Shown here: positions 7,240-14,309 of the stretch, piece after piece
Numbering within the stretch: the first letter of the stretch is position 1
Layout of the letters: every line of letters begins with the position of its first letter
Source of the DNA: JBKHDT01 sp049974825
GTDB lineage: Bacteria > Pseudomonadota > Gammaproteobacteria > Halothiobacillales > Halothiobacillaceae
Assembly (NCBI GenBank): GCA_049974825.1
Contig: JBNGDJ010000064.1
Location: 1-14,309 of the forward strand
DNA length: 14,309 nucleotides
Direction: 5' to 3'
The notes under the pieces: model-generated
Database searches by the model: none
What the model was told of the DNA's origin: nothing
Seen by the model: the letters and a program-made list of their open reading frames with translations, nothing else
Made by a program: the position numbers and the translations under genes

Positions 7240-8532
7240 TCAGAAAGGCTTCTCGATCGGGTTGCGAACCGGAAGGGGCTTCGTGCCGAGAATGCCGGAC
7301 TCGCCCTGCCAGCGGCCTATCACCACGGCACCGGTCGCGTCGGAGTAGACGTTCACCGACGTGCGCATCATGTCCAGCACCCGGTCAACGATCAGCAGCA
7401 GGGCCATCGCCTCCAGGGGCAGCCCCAGGACGCCGAGAATCAGCACAATGGCCACCAGCGAGGCCGAGGGCACTGCCGCGACGCCGATCGACGTGGCCAG
7501 CGCCAGAACCACCACCAGCAGCTGCGCGCCCAGGGAAAGATCCACGCCGTAGGCCTGAGCGATAAACAGCACGGCAGCGCATTCGTACAGCGCGGTGCCA
7601 TCCATGTTGATGGTCGCCCCAAGTGGCAGCACGAAACTGCCGGTCTCCTTCGAGACGCCCACGCGCTCACGTAGCGTTTCCAGCGTGACCGGCAGGGTGG
7701 CGGCCGACGAACTGGTCGAGAAGGCGACAAGCACGGCCGGCCAGATGGCCTTGAGAAACTTCAGCGGATTGACGCGCCCGACCAGCCAGAGCACCAGGGG
7801 CAGGATCACGAACATGTGGATCGCCAGTCCCAGCACCACGGCGAAAAAGAAATCGATCATCGGCAGCAGCACTTCAATGCCGCTGCGCGTGACCACCGCC
7901 GCGACCAGCGCGAACACCCCGTAGGGCGCGAACTTCATCACGATGTGGGTGATCTGGACCATGATGTCCTGCAGGCCCTCGAAAAAGTCCCGCACCACCT
8001 GCCGGCCCGGTGAACTGATGCGGGTGAGGACAAACCCGAACAGGATCGAAAACACGATCAATCCGAGCATCTGGTTGCTGGCGGCTGCATCGACCACGTT
8101 GGCGGGGATGGCATCCCGGAAGACCTGGGTAAAGTCCGCGAGCTCCCGACCCTCGAAGCGGGCGGCAATTTCCTCGTCGATTTGTGGCAGCGCAAAGGTC
8201 TCAGACAAGGGCTGCCCGTCCTTCACGCCCGGTTGCAGCGCCTGGACGACCAGCAGCGCCGTGGTCACGGCCAGCGTGGTCGAAAAGAGGTAGTAGAGTG
8301 CCACGCGGGCGGAAAGCCGCCCAACCCCGCGCCCGTTCCCGATACTCGCCACGCCGGAGATGATCGACGCCACGACCAGCGGCACGATGAGCATTTTCAG
8401 CGCATCAAGAAAAAGCCCGCCGAAGAAGTCATAGACCCGAAGCAGTGGCAGCCCGAGAAAGGACTCGCCCAGAAAGGTGCCTGCCAGGGCGGCGAGCACG
8501 AGTGCGATAAGGATTTGCCAGTGCAGGGCCAT
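7240..8532 (-). CDS. DAACS family symporter, probably acidic amino acid specific
   Basis: This is a 430-residue inner-membrane protein with the hydrophobic profile of the dicarboxylate/amino acid:cation symporter family (GltP, GltPh, DctA). What is seen: the serine-rich hairpin FSTSSSAATLP (271-281), the NMDGT motif (309-313), the second re-entrant hairpin SIGVAAVPSASL (348-359), and helix 8 with Asp387, Arg390, Asn394 and Asp398. These correspond to GltPh Asp394, Arg397, Asn401 and Asp405. In GltPh, Arg397 binds the side-chain carboxylate and Asp394 the amino group, so glutamate or aspartate uptake is the best guess; DctA-type carriers lack the second aspartate. The coupling ion (Na+ or H+) is not settled. 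The ATG at 8532 is preceded by GGAGG about 10 bases upstream. The gene lies 110 bases downstream of ppiD in the same direction and could be read through from it, although a GC-rich hairpin lies between. Confidence 0.95.
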   Translation of the reverse strand: MALHWQILIALVLAALAGTFLGESFLGLPLLRVYDFFGGLFLDALKMLIVPLVVASIISGVASIGNGRGVGRLSARVALYYLFSTTLAVTTALLVVQALQPGVKDGQPLSETFALPQIDEEIAARFEGRELADFTQVFRDAIPANVVDAAASNQMLGLIVFSILFGFVLTRISSPGRQVVRDFFEGLQDIMVQITHIVMKFAPYGVFALVAAVVTRSGIEVLLPMIDFFFAVVLGLAIHMFVILPLVLWLVGRVNPLKFLKAIWPAVLVAFSTSSSAATLPVTLETLRERVGVSKETGSFVLPLGATINMDGTALYECAAVLFIAQAYGVDLSLGAQLLVVVLALATSIGVAAVPSASLVAIVLILGVLGLPLEAMALLLIVDRVLDMMRTSVNVYSDATGAVVIGRWQGESGILGTKPLPVRNPIEKPF

Positions 8533-8556
8533 GCGTCACGCGCCTCCAGTCGGTTC

Positions 8557-8580
8557 GGCCGGCGCCGGATGCGGCCGGCC
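8557..8580 (-). other. GC-rich hairpin between ppiD and the symporter
   Basis: Arms GGCCGGC (8557-8563) and GCCGGCC (8574-8580) are perfectly complementary, and the stem can extend by GC/GC past a bulged G. No T-run follows on the minus strand. It lies in the leader of the symporter gene, just upstream of the GGAGG site, so it could attenuate read-through from ppiD or affect translation. The function is unproven. Confidence 0.4.
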
Positions 8581-8642
8581 AGGATCATCCACCTGCCAGA
8601 CTGTTTTCCGGGACGCCGGTCAAGGATCAGATTGTCGGGCAA

Positions 8643-10574
8643 TCAGTCGATTTCGGCGTTGTTCTGCTGCAGGTCCTTGCGAATCTCGACCTCGGCCATG
8701 TCCCGCAGGGCGGCGGCGAGGGCATCGACCTCGCGCAAGCCCGCATCCTGCGCCATCTGCCGGCGCAGTTCGTTGCGCTCGCGTTCTGACAGCTGCGATG
8801 CATCTCCTTCACGCACCCCGCTGACAATGGCTACCGCGATATCTCCGCCGGCGAGCGGAATCACGTCGGTCAGCGGCCCGTCTTCGCCCGGGCGACCCAG
8901 TGCGAAGGCACGTCGGGTCACGGCGGTGGGCAAGGCCTCATCCTGGCGACCCACCCAGCGGGCATCGACGCGCTCGACTCCCTTGGGCAACGCCTCAGCC
9001 AAATCGCCTGCTTCGACCTGGGCGGCGAGCGACTCAGCCAGTTCTTCCATCTGCGCCTCGATCCGCTCATCCTCAAGCGTCTGACGGATTTCGTCGGCGA
9101 CCTCCTCAAGCGGCAGGGGTTCGGCAGGGTAACGCTCGGCCACGCGCAGAACGACCACCCGGTTGGCCCCCAGTTCGACCAGGTCGCTGTTGTTGCCCTC
9201 CTCAAGCACCTCGGTCGAGAACGCCGTCGCCCGCAGTTGCGAGAAGTCGGCAATTCCCTCGCCCTTGTCACGAGAAAAACGATCGCTGCGACGAATCTCG
9301 ATGCCAAGGACTTCCGAAGCGGGCAGCAGGCTATCCGGATTCTCGTAGGCCAGGTTGGCAAGCGACTCGGCCAGGTCGTGGAACTGCCCTTCCGCCTCGC
9401 GGCGGCGCACGTCCGCCTCAAGCTCCGCACGCATTTCCTCAAAGCCTGGAATCTCGGGGGCTTCAAGGCCGTCAAGACGAATCAGGTGGTAGCCAAATTC
9501 GCTGCGCACCGGCTCGGAAATCTCGCCCACTGAATCGAGCGCAAAAAGCGCTTCTTCGAAGGCCGGTACCATCACGCCAGGCTCAACCGTGCCCAGCGAG
9601 CCGCCCTGATCACGGGAGCCGGGGTCGTCGGAAACCTCACGGGCCACTGCCTCGAAGGATTCCCCGTCCTCAATTCGCGCGCGGGCATCCCGAATTTCCT
9701 GCAAGGCGGCGTCGCGCTCAGCCGGATCAGCGTCTGCCGGCAGGGTCACCAAGATATGGCTTGCCGAGCGCAGCGTCTGGTCTTCAAGCCGCCGAACATG
9801 CTCCTCGTAAGCCATCTCAAGCCGGGCGGGGTCGATCTGGACATCGGCGGCAGCCAGCTCGGGCGTCAGTTCAATGTATTCGACCACCACCTGTTCGGGA
9901 CGGAAATACCGGTCCTGGTTCGCTTCGTGATAGGCCGCGACTTCTTGCTCGGACACCGGCTCGATCGACTCGGCGAAGTCCGCGCGGGCCAGGCGCAGCA
10001 TGCCAACTTCCCGCGTCTGGTCTCGCAGCACCACGAACTGATCGATCTGCGGATCGACCCCGACCGCGGTATTCAAAACAGCCGTATTGAGCTGCTCCGA
10101 GGCAATGTCCTGGCGAAGCTGCTGCTCGAATCCGGCGACGCTCATGCCCTGCATTTGCACCAGTCGCTCGTACTGGTCCCGATTGAACTGACCATCGACC
10201 TTGAAGGCATCAATCGACTCGATGACCTCAACCAGCAAGTCGTCCGGAGCCCGGTAACCGGCTTCCCGCGTGTACTGCGCCATGACGGTCTGGCCAATCA
10301 GCCGATCCAGCACCTGACCCCGGATATTTAGCTGCTCCAGCATGTCGGCCGAGGCCGAACCACCCAGTGCCTGGATGATCTGCTGACGCTGTGCCGCGTA
10401 GGCCTGATCGAACTCGCGGGCCGTCACTTCCCGACCATCGACTACCGCCACCGGCTCGTCCTTGCCGCCGGCAAAATACTCCCCGACGCCCCAAAGAACG
10501 AAGGGGATACTGATCAGGCCCACGATCAGGTAGGCAATCCAACCGCGGATTTTGTCGCGGATATCAAGCAACAT
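8643..10574 (-). CDS. ppiD: PpiD-type periplasmic folding chaperone with parvulin domain
   Basis: The product is 643 residues (E. coli PpiD is 623). It begins MLLDIRDKIRGW and has one membrane segment (about 13-31) that anchors a large periplasmic part, as in PpiD. A SurA-like N-terminal chaperone region follows (about 36-230). The parvulin domain (about 268-368) is recognisable from ASHILVTL, SDDPGSRDQGGSLG and FGYHLIRLDG. The C-terminal part is acidic and rich in Glu, Ala and Leu. His273 and His363, Asp316, Met335 and Phe339 correspond to active-site residues of parvulins, so the domain may be catalytically competent. In E. coli the protein works at the SecYEG exit on newly secreted proteins. 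The start at 10574 matches the family N-terminus; AGGAGT lies about 11 bases upstream. The position after lon and hupB matches the E. coli order. No strong promoter was found in the upstream gap, and a terminator separates it from hupB, so it probably has its own promoter. Confidence 0.96.
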   Translation of the reverse strand: MLLDIRDKIRGWIAYLIVGLISIPFVLWGVGEYFAGGKDEPVAVVDGREVTAREFDQAYAAQRQQIIQALGGSASADMLEQLNIRGQVLDRLIGQTVMAQYTREAGYRAPDDLLVEVIESIDAFKVDGQFNRDQYERLVQMQGMSVAGFEQQLRQDIASEQLNTAVLNTAVGVDPQIDQFVVLRDQTREVGMLRLARADFAESIEPVSEQEVAAYHEANQDRYFRPEQVVVEYIELTPELAAADVQIDPARLEMAYEEHVRRLEDQTLRSASHILVTLPADADPAERDAALQEIRDARARIEDGESFEAVAREVSDDPGSRDQGGSLGTVEPGVMVPAFEEALFALDSVGEISEPVRSEFGYHLIRLDGLEAPEIPGFEEMRAELEADVRRREAEGQFHDLAESLANLAYENPDSLLPASEVLGIEIRRSDRFSRDKGEGIADFSQLRATAFSTEVLEEGNNSDLVELGANRVVVLRVAERYPAEPLPLEEVADEIRQTLEDERIEAQMEELAESLAAQVEAGDLAEALPKGVERVDARWVGRQDEALPTAVTRRAFALGRPGEDGPLTDVIPLAGGDIAVAIVSGVREGDASQLSERERNELRRQMAQDAGLREVDALAAALRDMAEVEIRKDLQQNNAEID

Positions 10575-10965
10575 GGTCGGTCATTACTCCTGTGGGAACA
10601 TGCCGCGCCGGGACATGCCCGGTGCGTGCTGGCCAGTGGACTGGGTTGAATATTTGCCCGGCGGAATCTGCCGAACAGCGCGGGCGGTTCAGCCTGAGCG
10701 CACCCCATACCTGTGGCCCAGGAATCAAGGCGATCGGCCGCCACGCCGACAGTCAAAAAAAAGGAGCCGCTTCGGCTCCTCTTGCCCTATTCGGATTGGG
10801 CCCTGCCTGGACTGGTCTTTCGCGGAACAATCAATTCACAGCCGCCCGAAGCCCGGACGCTTTTGCGGACATCGGCTGACCTGAACGGATTGTTGAACCC
10901 CGCGATGCGCCTTCAGGCGACCGGCGAGGACACCGGTTGCCAGGCGCCATCCGCGCAGTGGACGA
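10575..10965. other. Gap between hupB and ppiD
   Basis: This gap is 391 bases. The right part (10781-10965) lies downstream of hupB and would form a 3' untranslated region of about 185 bases with several short potential stems. It ends at the intrinsic terminator at 10755-10780. The left part (10575-10754) should hold the ppiD promoter. The best pair found is TTCGGC and TATTCA spaced by 17, which is poor. A CCGGG/CCCGG palindrome lies at 10608-10622. No tRNA cloverleaf was found, although some relatives of this locus carry tRNA genes here. Confidence 0.6.
10755..10780 (-). terminator. Intrinsic terminator after hupB
   Basis: On the minus strand an 8-bp stem AGGAGCCG/CGGCTCCT with a 3-base loop is directly followed by eight T residues. 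This is a textbook Rho-independent terminator. It lies about 185 bases beyond the hupB stop and upstream of ppiD, so it should end hupB transcription and isolate ppiD. Confidence 0.9.
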
Positions 10966-11241
10966 TCAGCTGTTGACCGCGTCCTTGAGACCCTTGCCCG
11001 CCTTGAAGGAGGGAAGCTTGGATGCAGCGATATTGATGGTTTCCCCGGTGCGCGGGTTGCGCCCCGTGCGGGCCTCGCGCTCACGGACCAGGAAGGTGCC
11101 GAAGCCGACCAGGGTGACCTGCTCGCCGTCCTTCAATGCAGAGCCGACCGCTTCGATAAAGCCGTCCAGGGCACGACCCGCATCCGCCTTCGAGATATCG
11201 GCAGAAGCCGCCATTGCATCGATCAGTTCGGATTTGTTCAT
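10966..11241 (-). CDS. hupB: DNA-binding protein HU (beta type)
   Basis: The product is 91 residues (E. coli HU-beta is 90), beginning MNKSELIDAMA and carrying the HU/IHF signature region GFGTFLVREREARTGRNPRTGE, with the GRNPRTGE segment forming the DNA-binding arm and its intercalating proline. HU is a small dimeric nucleoid protein that bends DNA and binds it with little sequence preference. Its placement directly downstream of lon identifies it as the hupB type and not IHF. The ATG at 11241 has AAGGA nine bases upstream; the open frame extends to 11409 but the extra residues have no homology. A near-consensus sigma-70 promoter lies 160 bases upstream, and a strong terminator ends the transcript, so it is probably expressed as its own unit. 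Confidence 0.98.
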   Translation of the reverse strand: MNKSELIDAMAASADISKADAGRALDGFIEAVGSALKDGEQVTLVGFGTFLVREREARTGRNPRTGETINIAASKLPSFKAGKGLKDAVNS

Positions 11242-11400
11242 TCTGTGCAATCCTTGTTGGTAAGGTTTGGAAAACGTCTTGACCCGAGCGGGCCAACCCC
11301 GCCGCATGTTCGTTTTTTGCTGCGTTCCGTGCGCAACCTGCCGGTCCCGGCTTCGCGCCACCGACGGTCGGGGCACGCCCCGTTCAGCGTTCCGAGTCAG

Positions 11401-11429
11401 GTTATACAAGCGGCCCCGGGGAGTGTCAA
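11401..11429 (-). promoter_or_regulatory. Sigma-70 promoter for hupB
   Basis: On the minus strand, TTGACA (11424-11429) and TATAAC (11401-11406) are separated by exactly 17 bases. The -35 is perfect and the -10 matches at five of six positions. Transcription would start near 11394, giving a leader of about 150 bases before hupB. Such a strong promoter fits an abundant nucleoid protein. Confidence 0.85.
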
Positions 11430-11534
11430 CTCCCGGCCGGCCATGCGGCGCGGGATGGCCAGGATCAATGTGGCATGGAAGACGCGCACCAGGTTCGACA
11501 TGGAATCGGCACCACGGCAGTCCCGGCGCGAGAA

Positions 11535-11564
11535 CGCGGACCCCACGCAGTCAGGGAGTCCGCG
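11535..11564 (-). terminator. Possible weak terminator after lon
   Basis: An inverted repeat has arms CGCGGACCCC (11535-11544) and GGGAGTCCGCG (11554-11564), which pair over 10 bp with one bulged A and a 9-base loop. It begins about 36 bases after the lon stop. On the minus strand it is followed by TTCTCG, not a T-run, so efficient termination is doubtful. Confidence 0.4.
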
Positions 11565-11600
11565 TCACGGCTGCCGCACGAGATCAGCCAGCTATCGTCA

Positions 11601-14051
11601 TCAATGCGCTACCGAATCCACCTGAGGCGGGTCGCGCTCCACCCGCCCTGCGGGCAGCACATCACCCTCGGAGCCAGCCTCCAGTGGGACCGGTGTTCGC
11701 GTCAGCGCCAGTTCCAGGACCTCGTCGATCCACTTGACCGGACGGATGTCAAGATTCTTCTTGATCTGTTCGGGAATTTCGGAGAGATCCTTGCGGTTGC
11801 CCTCCGGAATCACGCACAGTTCAATTCCGCCACGCTGGGCAGCCAGCAGCTTCTCCTTGAGCCCGCCGATCGGCAACACCTCGCCGCGCAGAGTAATCTC
11901 GCCAGTCATGGCCACGGTGGAACGCACCGGAATGCCGGTCAGTGCCGAAACCATCGCCGTGCACATGGCAATACCCGCACTGGGTCCATCTTTCGGGGTC
12001 GCCCCCTCCGGCACGTGGATGTGAACGTCGCGCTTTTCGTGAAAATCCGGTGAGATGCCGAGCATGGCGGCCCGGGAACGGACCACGGTCTGCGCCGCCT
12101 GAATAGACTCCTGCATGACCTCGCCGAGTTTCCCGGTGTACTTGAGGTTGCCCTTTCCCGCCATCACCGCCGCCTCGATGGTCAGCAGGTCCCCGCCTAC
12201 CTCGGTCCAGGCCAGGCCCGTCACCTGACCGACCTGGTCCGGGTGCTCGACCTTGCCATAGTCGTGACGCTGGACGCCGAGATACTTCTCAAGCACAGTC
12301 GGCGAAACCTGGACCGGTTGCTCGGCCTCTTCCTTGCCCTTTTCAAGCAGGATGTCGCGAACCACCTTGCGGCAGACCTTGGCCACTTCGCGCTCAAGAT
12401 TGCGCACCCCCGCCTCGCGGGTGTAGTGGCGGACGATATCGCGCAGCGCATCGGTCTCGAAGGCGATCTCGCCTTCCTTGAGCCCGTTGAAACGCATCTG
12501 CTTGGGCACGAGGTAGCGGTCGGCGATATTGACCTTCTCGTCCTCGGTGTAACCGGCAATCCGGATCACCTCCATGCGATCAAGCAGCGGCCCGGGAATG
12601 TTCATGCTGTTTGCGGTGCAGATGAACATGACCTCGGAGAGATCGACATCCATTTCCATGTAGTGGTCGTTGAAAGTCCGGTTTTGCTCCGGGTCCAGAA
12701 CCTCCAGCAAGGCCGCAGAGGGATCTCCACGAAAATCTGCGGTCATCTTGTCGATCTCGTCGAGCAGGATCAGCGGGTTTTTCGTGCCGACCTTGCTCAT
12801 GGTCTGGATAATCCGGCCGGGCAGCGCGCCCACGTAGGTGCGCCGATGCCCCCGGATTTCCGCATCGTCGCGCACGCCACCCAGTGCGATGCGGCCGAAC
12901 TTGCGGTTGGTCGCCTTGGCGATCGACTGACCGAGTGAGGTCTTGCCCACCCCCGGCGGGCCGACCAGACAGAGGATCGGACCATGCATGCGCCGGACCC
13001 GCTGCTGCACGGCCAGATATTCGATTATCCGTTCCTTGACCTTCTCCAGCCCGTAGTGGTCCGCCTCAAGGATGGCCTCGGCGGCCGGAAGATCACGCTT
13101 GACCTTGGTGCGCTTCTTCCAGGGAATGCTCAGGATCCAGTCGAGGTAGTTGCGCACCACCGTCGCCTCGGCCGACATGGGTGACATCATGCGCAGCTTG
13201 CCCAGCTCGCTCTTGGCCTTGTCAAAGGCCTCCTTCGGCATGCCAGCCTTCTCAATCTTCTGCTCAAGCTGGTCGAGGTCGCTGCCGCCCTCTTCAATGT
13301 CGCCCAGTTCCTTCTGGATGGCCTTCATCTGCTCGTTGAGGTAGTACTCGCGCTGCGACTTCTCCATCTGCTGCTTGACGCGGCCACGGATGCGCTTTTC
13401 CACCTGCAGGATGTCGACCTCGCCCTCGATCAGGACCATGAGGGCCTCGACCCGCTCGCGAACGACCTGAATCTCGAGAATACGCTGCTTCTCCTCGATC
13501 CGCAGCGACATGTGCGCGGCAATGGTATCGGCCAGGCGCGACACGTCGTCAATGCCGGCCAGCGAGGTCAGCACCTCCGGCGGGGTTTTCTTGTTGAGCT
13601 TGACGTAGCTCTCGAACTGGTTGAGCAGCGTGCGCGCGTGCACCTCCAGCTCCCGTTCCTCACAGCCAAGCGTTTCTTCGACGTCACGGACATCCGCCAT
13701 CATCTGCCCGTTGACTTCATGCAGGGCATTGACGGACACGCGCTTGCCGCCCTCGACCAGCACCTTGATGGTACCGTCAGGCAGCTTGAGGAGCTGGAGA
13801 ATGGAGGACAGTGTGCCGATCTGGTGCAGATCGCCCGCCGCCGGCTCGTCTTTTTCCGAATCCTTCTGCGCCAGCAGCAGGATCTGCTTGTCCCCCTTGA
13901 CAGCGCTCTCAAGCGCCGCAATCGAGCGTTCGCGCCCAACGAACAGGGGGATGACCATGTGCGGGTAAACCACTACATCGCGCAGTGGCAGGACCGGGAC
14001 CACCTGCGGGGCGCCCTCGATCACTTCGGATACCTTGTCTTGTTTGGCCAT
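11601..14051 (-). CDS. lon: ATP-dependent protease Lon (La)
   Basis: The product is 816 residues (E. coli Lon is 784). It has an N-terminal substrate-recognition domain opening with VPVLPLRDVVVYPHMVIPLF, a coiled-coil region (about 200-285), an AAA+ module with Walker A GPPGVGKTS (364-372) and Walker B LILLDEID (427-434), and the protease domain with Ser691 (in KDGPSAG) and Lys734 (in GGLKEKLLAA). The two catalytic residues are 43 apart, as in E. coli. Lon is a cytosolic hexamer that degrades misfolded and regulatory proteins. The ATG at 14051 was chosen because it begins the family N-terminus (MAKQDK...) and has GAGG six bases upstream; the frame extends to 14126 without homology. The last roughly 20 residues form an acidic tail beyond the E. 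coli end. A heat-shock promoter lies upstream and hupB downstream. By synteny clpX is expected beyond the right edge. Confidence 0.99.
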   Translation of the reverse strand: MAKQDKVSEVIEGAPQVVPVLPLRDVVVYPHMVIPLFVGRERSIAALESAVKGDKQILLLAQKDSEKDEPAAGDLHQIGTLSSILQLLKLPDGTIKVLVEGGKRVSVNALHEVNGQMMADVRDVEETLGCEERELEVHARTLLNQFESYVKLNKKTPPEVLTSLAGIDDVSRLADTIAAHMSLRIEEKQRILEIQVVRERVEALMVLIEGEVDILQVEKRIRGRVKQQMEKSQREYYLNEQMKAIQKELGDIEEGGSDLDQLEQKIEKAGMPKEAFDKAKSELGKLRMMSPMSAEATVVRNYLDWILSIPWKKRTKVKRDLPAAEAILEADHYGLEKVKERIIEYLAVQQRVRRMHGPILCLVGPPGVGKTSLGQSIAKATNRKFGRIALGGVRDDAEIRGHRRTYVGALPGRIIQTMSKVGTKNPLILLDEIDKMTADFRGDPSAALLEVLDPEQNRTFNDHYMEMDVDLSEVMFICTANSMNIPGPLLDRMEVIRIAGYTEDEKVNIADRYLVPKQMRFNGLKEGEIAFETDALRDIVRHYTREAGVRNLEREVAKVCRKVVRDILLEKGKEEAEQPVQVSPTVLEKYLGVQRHDYGKVEHPDQVGQVTGLAWTEVGGDLLTIEAAVMAGKGNLKYTGKLGEVMQESIQAAQTVVRSRAAMLGISPDFHEKRDVHIHVPEGATPKDGPSAGIAMCTAMVSALTGIPVRSTVAMTGEITLRGEVLPIGGLKEKLLAAQRGGIELCVIPEGNRKDLSEIPEQIKKNLDIRPVKWIDEVLELALTRTPVPLEAGSEGDVLPAGRVERDPPQVDSVAH

Positions 14052-14180
14052 GTTGTGCCTCTCGCGTGGGAATGTCGCCGACGCATGCCGGCAGCCGCGG
14101 CCCCGGGTTCTGGAAGACAACGCCACTGGGGCGGAAGATGCCCGATGCGCCGTTGCTCCCTGTCGACCTGTCCCTCGTCA

Positions 14181-14207
14181 ATGGGGGCGATCCGTCGATT
14201 ATTCAAG
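14181..14207 (-). promoter_or_regulatory. Heat-shock (sigma-32) promoter for lon
   Basis: On the minus strand, CTTGAA (14202-14207), preceded by TCTTC, is followed after 15 bases by CCCCATT (14180-14186). This matches the E. coli RpoH consensus CTTGAA and CCCCATnT within the usual spacing. Transcription would start near 14174, leaving a leader of about 120 bases. lon is a classical heat-shock gene, which supports the call. Confidence 0.8.
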
Positions 14208-14255
14208 GAAGACCCTGACCGAAGGCGGAACGTTCAATCCAGGGTTCAGCGCCAA

Positions 14256-14309
14256 GGGAAGGTCTGCACAAATGCAGACCTTCCCGTGCAGGGCACGGAT
14301 GCCCTGCCG
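14256..14309 (-). repeat. Two-hairpin palindromic repeat core, copy D (cut by right edge)
   Basis: The 13-bp hairpin (14256-14285) and the 8-bp hairpin (14288-14307) are present in the same orientation as copy C, opposite to copies A and B. Compared with the reverse complement of 1-54, only two of 54 bases differ, and both lie in hairpin loops. The copy lies about 50 bases upstream of the lon promoter, presumably between clpX and lon; any outer modules are beyond the edge. Confidence 0.9.

Larger units (their letters stand above)
11242..11600. other. Gap between lon and hupB
   Basis: This 359-base gap holds a hairpin soon after the lon stop (11535-11564), the hupB promoter (11401-11429) and a hupB leader of about 150 bases. 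The leader includes a small CCGAC/GTCGG palindrome. No further gene is supported; the open frames on either strand here are not conserved-looking. Confidence 0.6.

Noticed and set aside
8900..10090. 396-residue plus-strand open frame opposite ppiD
   Set aside because: It is Arg/Pro-rich low-complexity sequence typical of an antisense shadow; ppiD is well supported on the minus strand.
10781..10965. tRNA gene in the hupB-ppiD gap
   Set aside because: A GGTTCAA-like T-loop string is present on the minus strand, but the flanking arms do not pair into a cloverleaf.
11242..11409. 56-residue N-terminal extension of HU
   Set aside because: HU proteins are about 90 residues and begin MNKSELI. The extension would also overlap the predicted promoter and untranslated leader.
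1..14309. Whole window as a composite transposon bounded by inverted 54-bp ends
   Set aside because: The ends match, but the interior holds the conserved lon-hupB-ppiD core and no transposase; further copies inside show this is a dispersed repeat.

Overview
The window is high-GC DNA from what looks like a gammaproteobacterium. The main clue is the lon-hupB-ppiD run, the same order as in Escherichia coli, here on the minus strand. A ygiQ homologue and a DAACS-type symporter fit this. The exact lineage cannot be read from the sequence; a Chromatiales- or Xanthomonadales-like group is only a guess. Six protein genes are clear. No tRNA, rRNA, CRISPR array, transposase or integrase was seen.

Layout, left to right. 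The left edge (1-150) is a cluster of palindromic repeats. A ygiQ-type radical SAM gene (minus, 150-2330) follows, and its stop codon touches the repeat. A 402-base gap (2331-2732) contains a second repeat cluster. On the plus strand lies a two-gene unit (2733-6919). Its first gene encodes a periplasmic NMT1/SsuA-type solute-binding lipoprotein. Its stop codon overlaps by one base the start of a 1069-residue membrane protein with HAMP, three PAS, GGDEF and EAL domains. A third repeat cluster, inverted relative to the second, lies at 6946-7128. Then come four minus-strand genes: a Na+/H+-dicarboxylate (glutamate/aspartate-like) symporter, ppiD, hupB and lon. A fourth copy of the repeat is cut by the right edge.

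How the genes work together. lon, hupB and ppiD form the conserved protein-quality-control and nucleoid neighbourhood, and clpX would be expected just beyond the right edge. lon carries a near-consensus heat-shock (sigma-32) promoter and hupB a near-consensus sigma-70 promoter. The binding protein and GGDEF-EAL pair resembles the NspS-MbaA type of system, in which a periplasmic binding protein reports a small ligand to a membrane c-di-GMP enzyme. No ABC permease or ATPase gene is present beside it. The EAL domain keeps every catalytic residue, while the GGDEF motif is altered (GADEF) and lacks the inhibitory site, so hydrolysis of c-di-GMP is the more likely output.

The most unusual feature is the family of modular hairpin repeats. 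Four copies of a 54-bp two-hairpin core lie only at the edges of transcription units. Two longer composite copies, in opposite orientation, bracket exactly the binding-protein/GGDEF-EAL operon.
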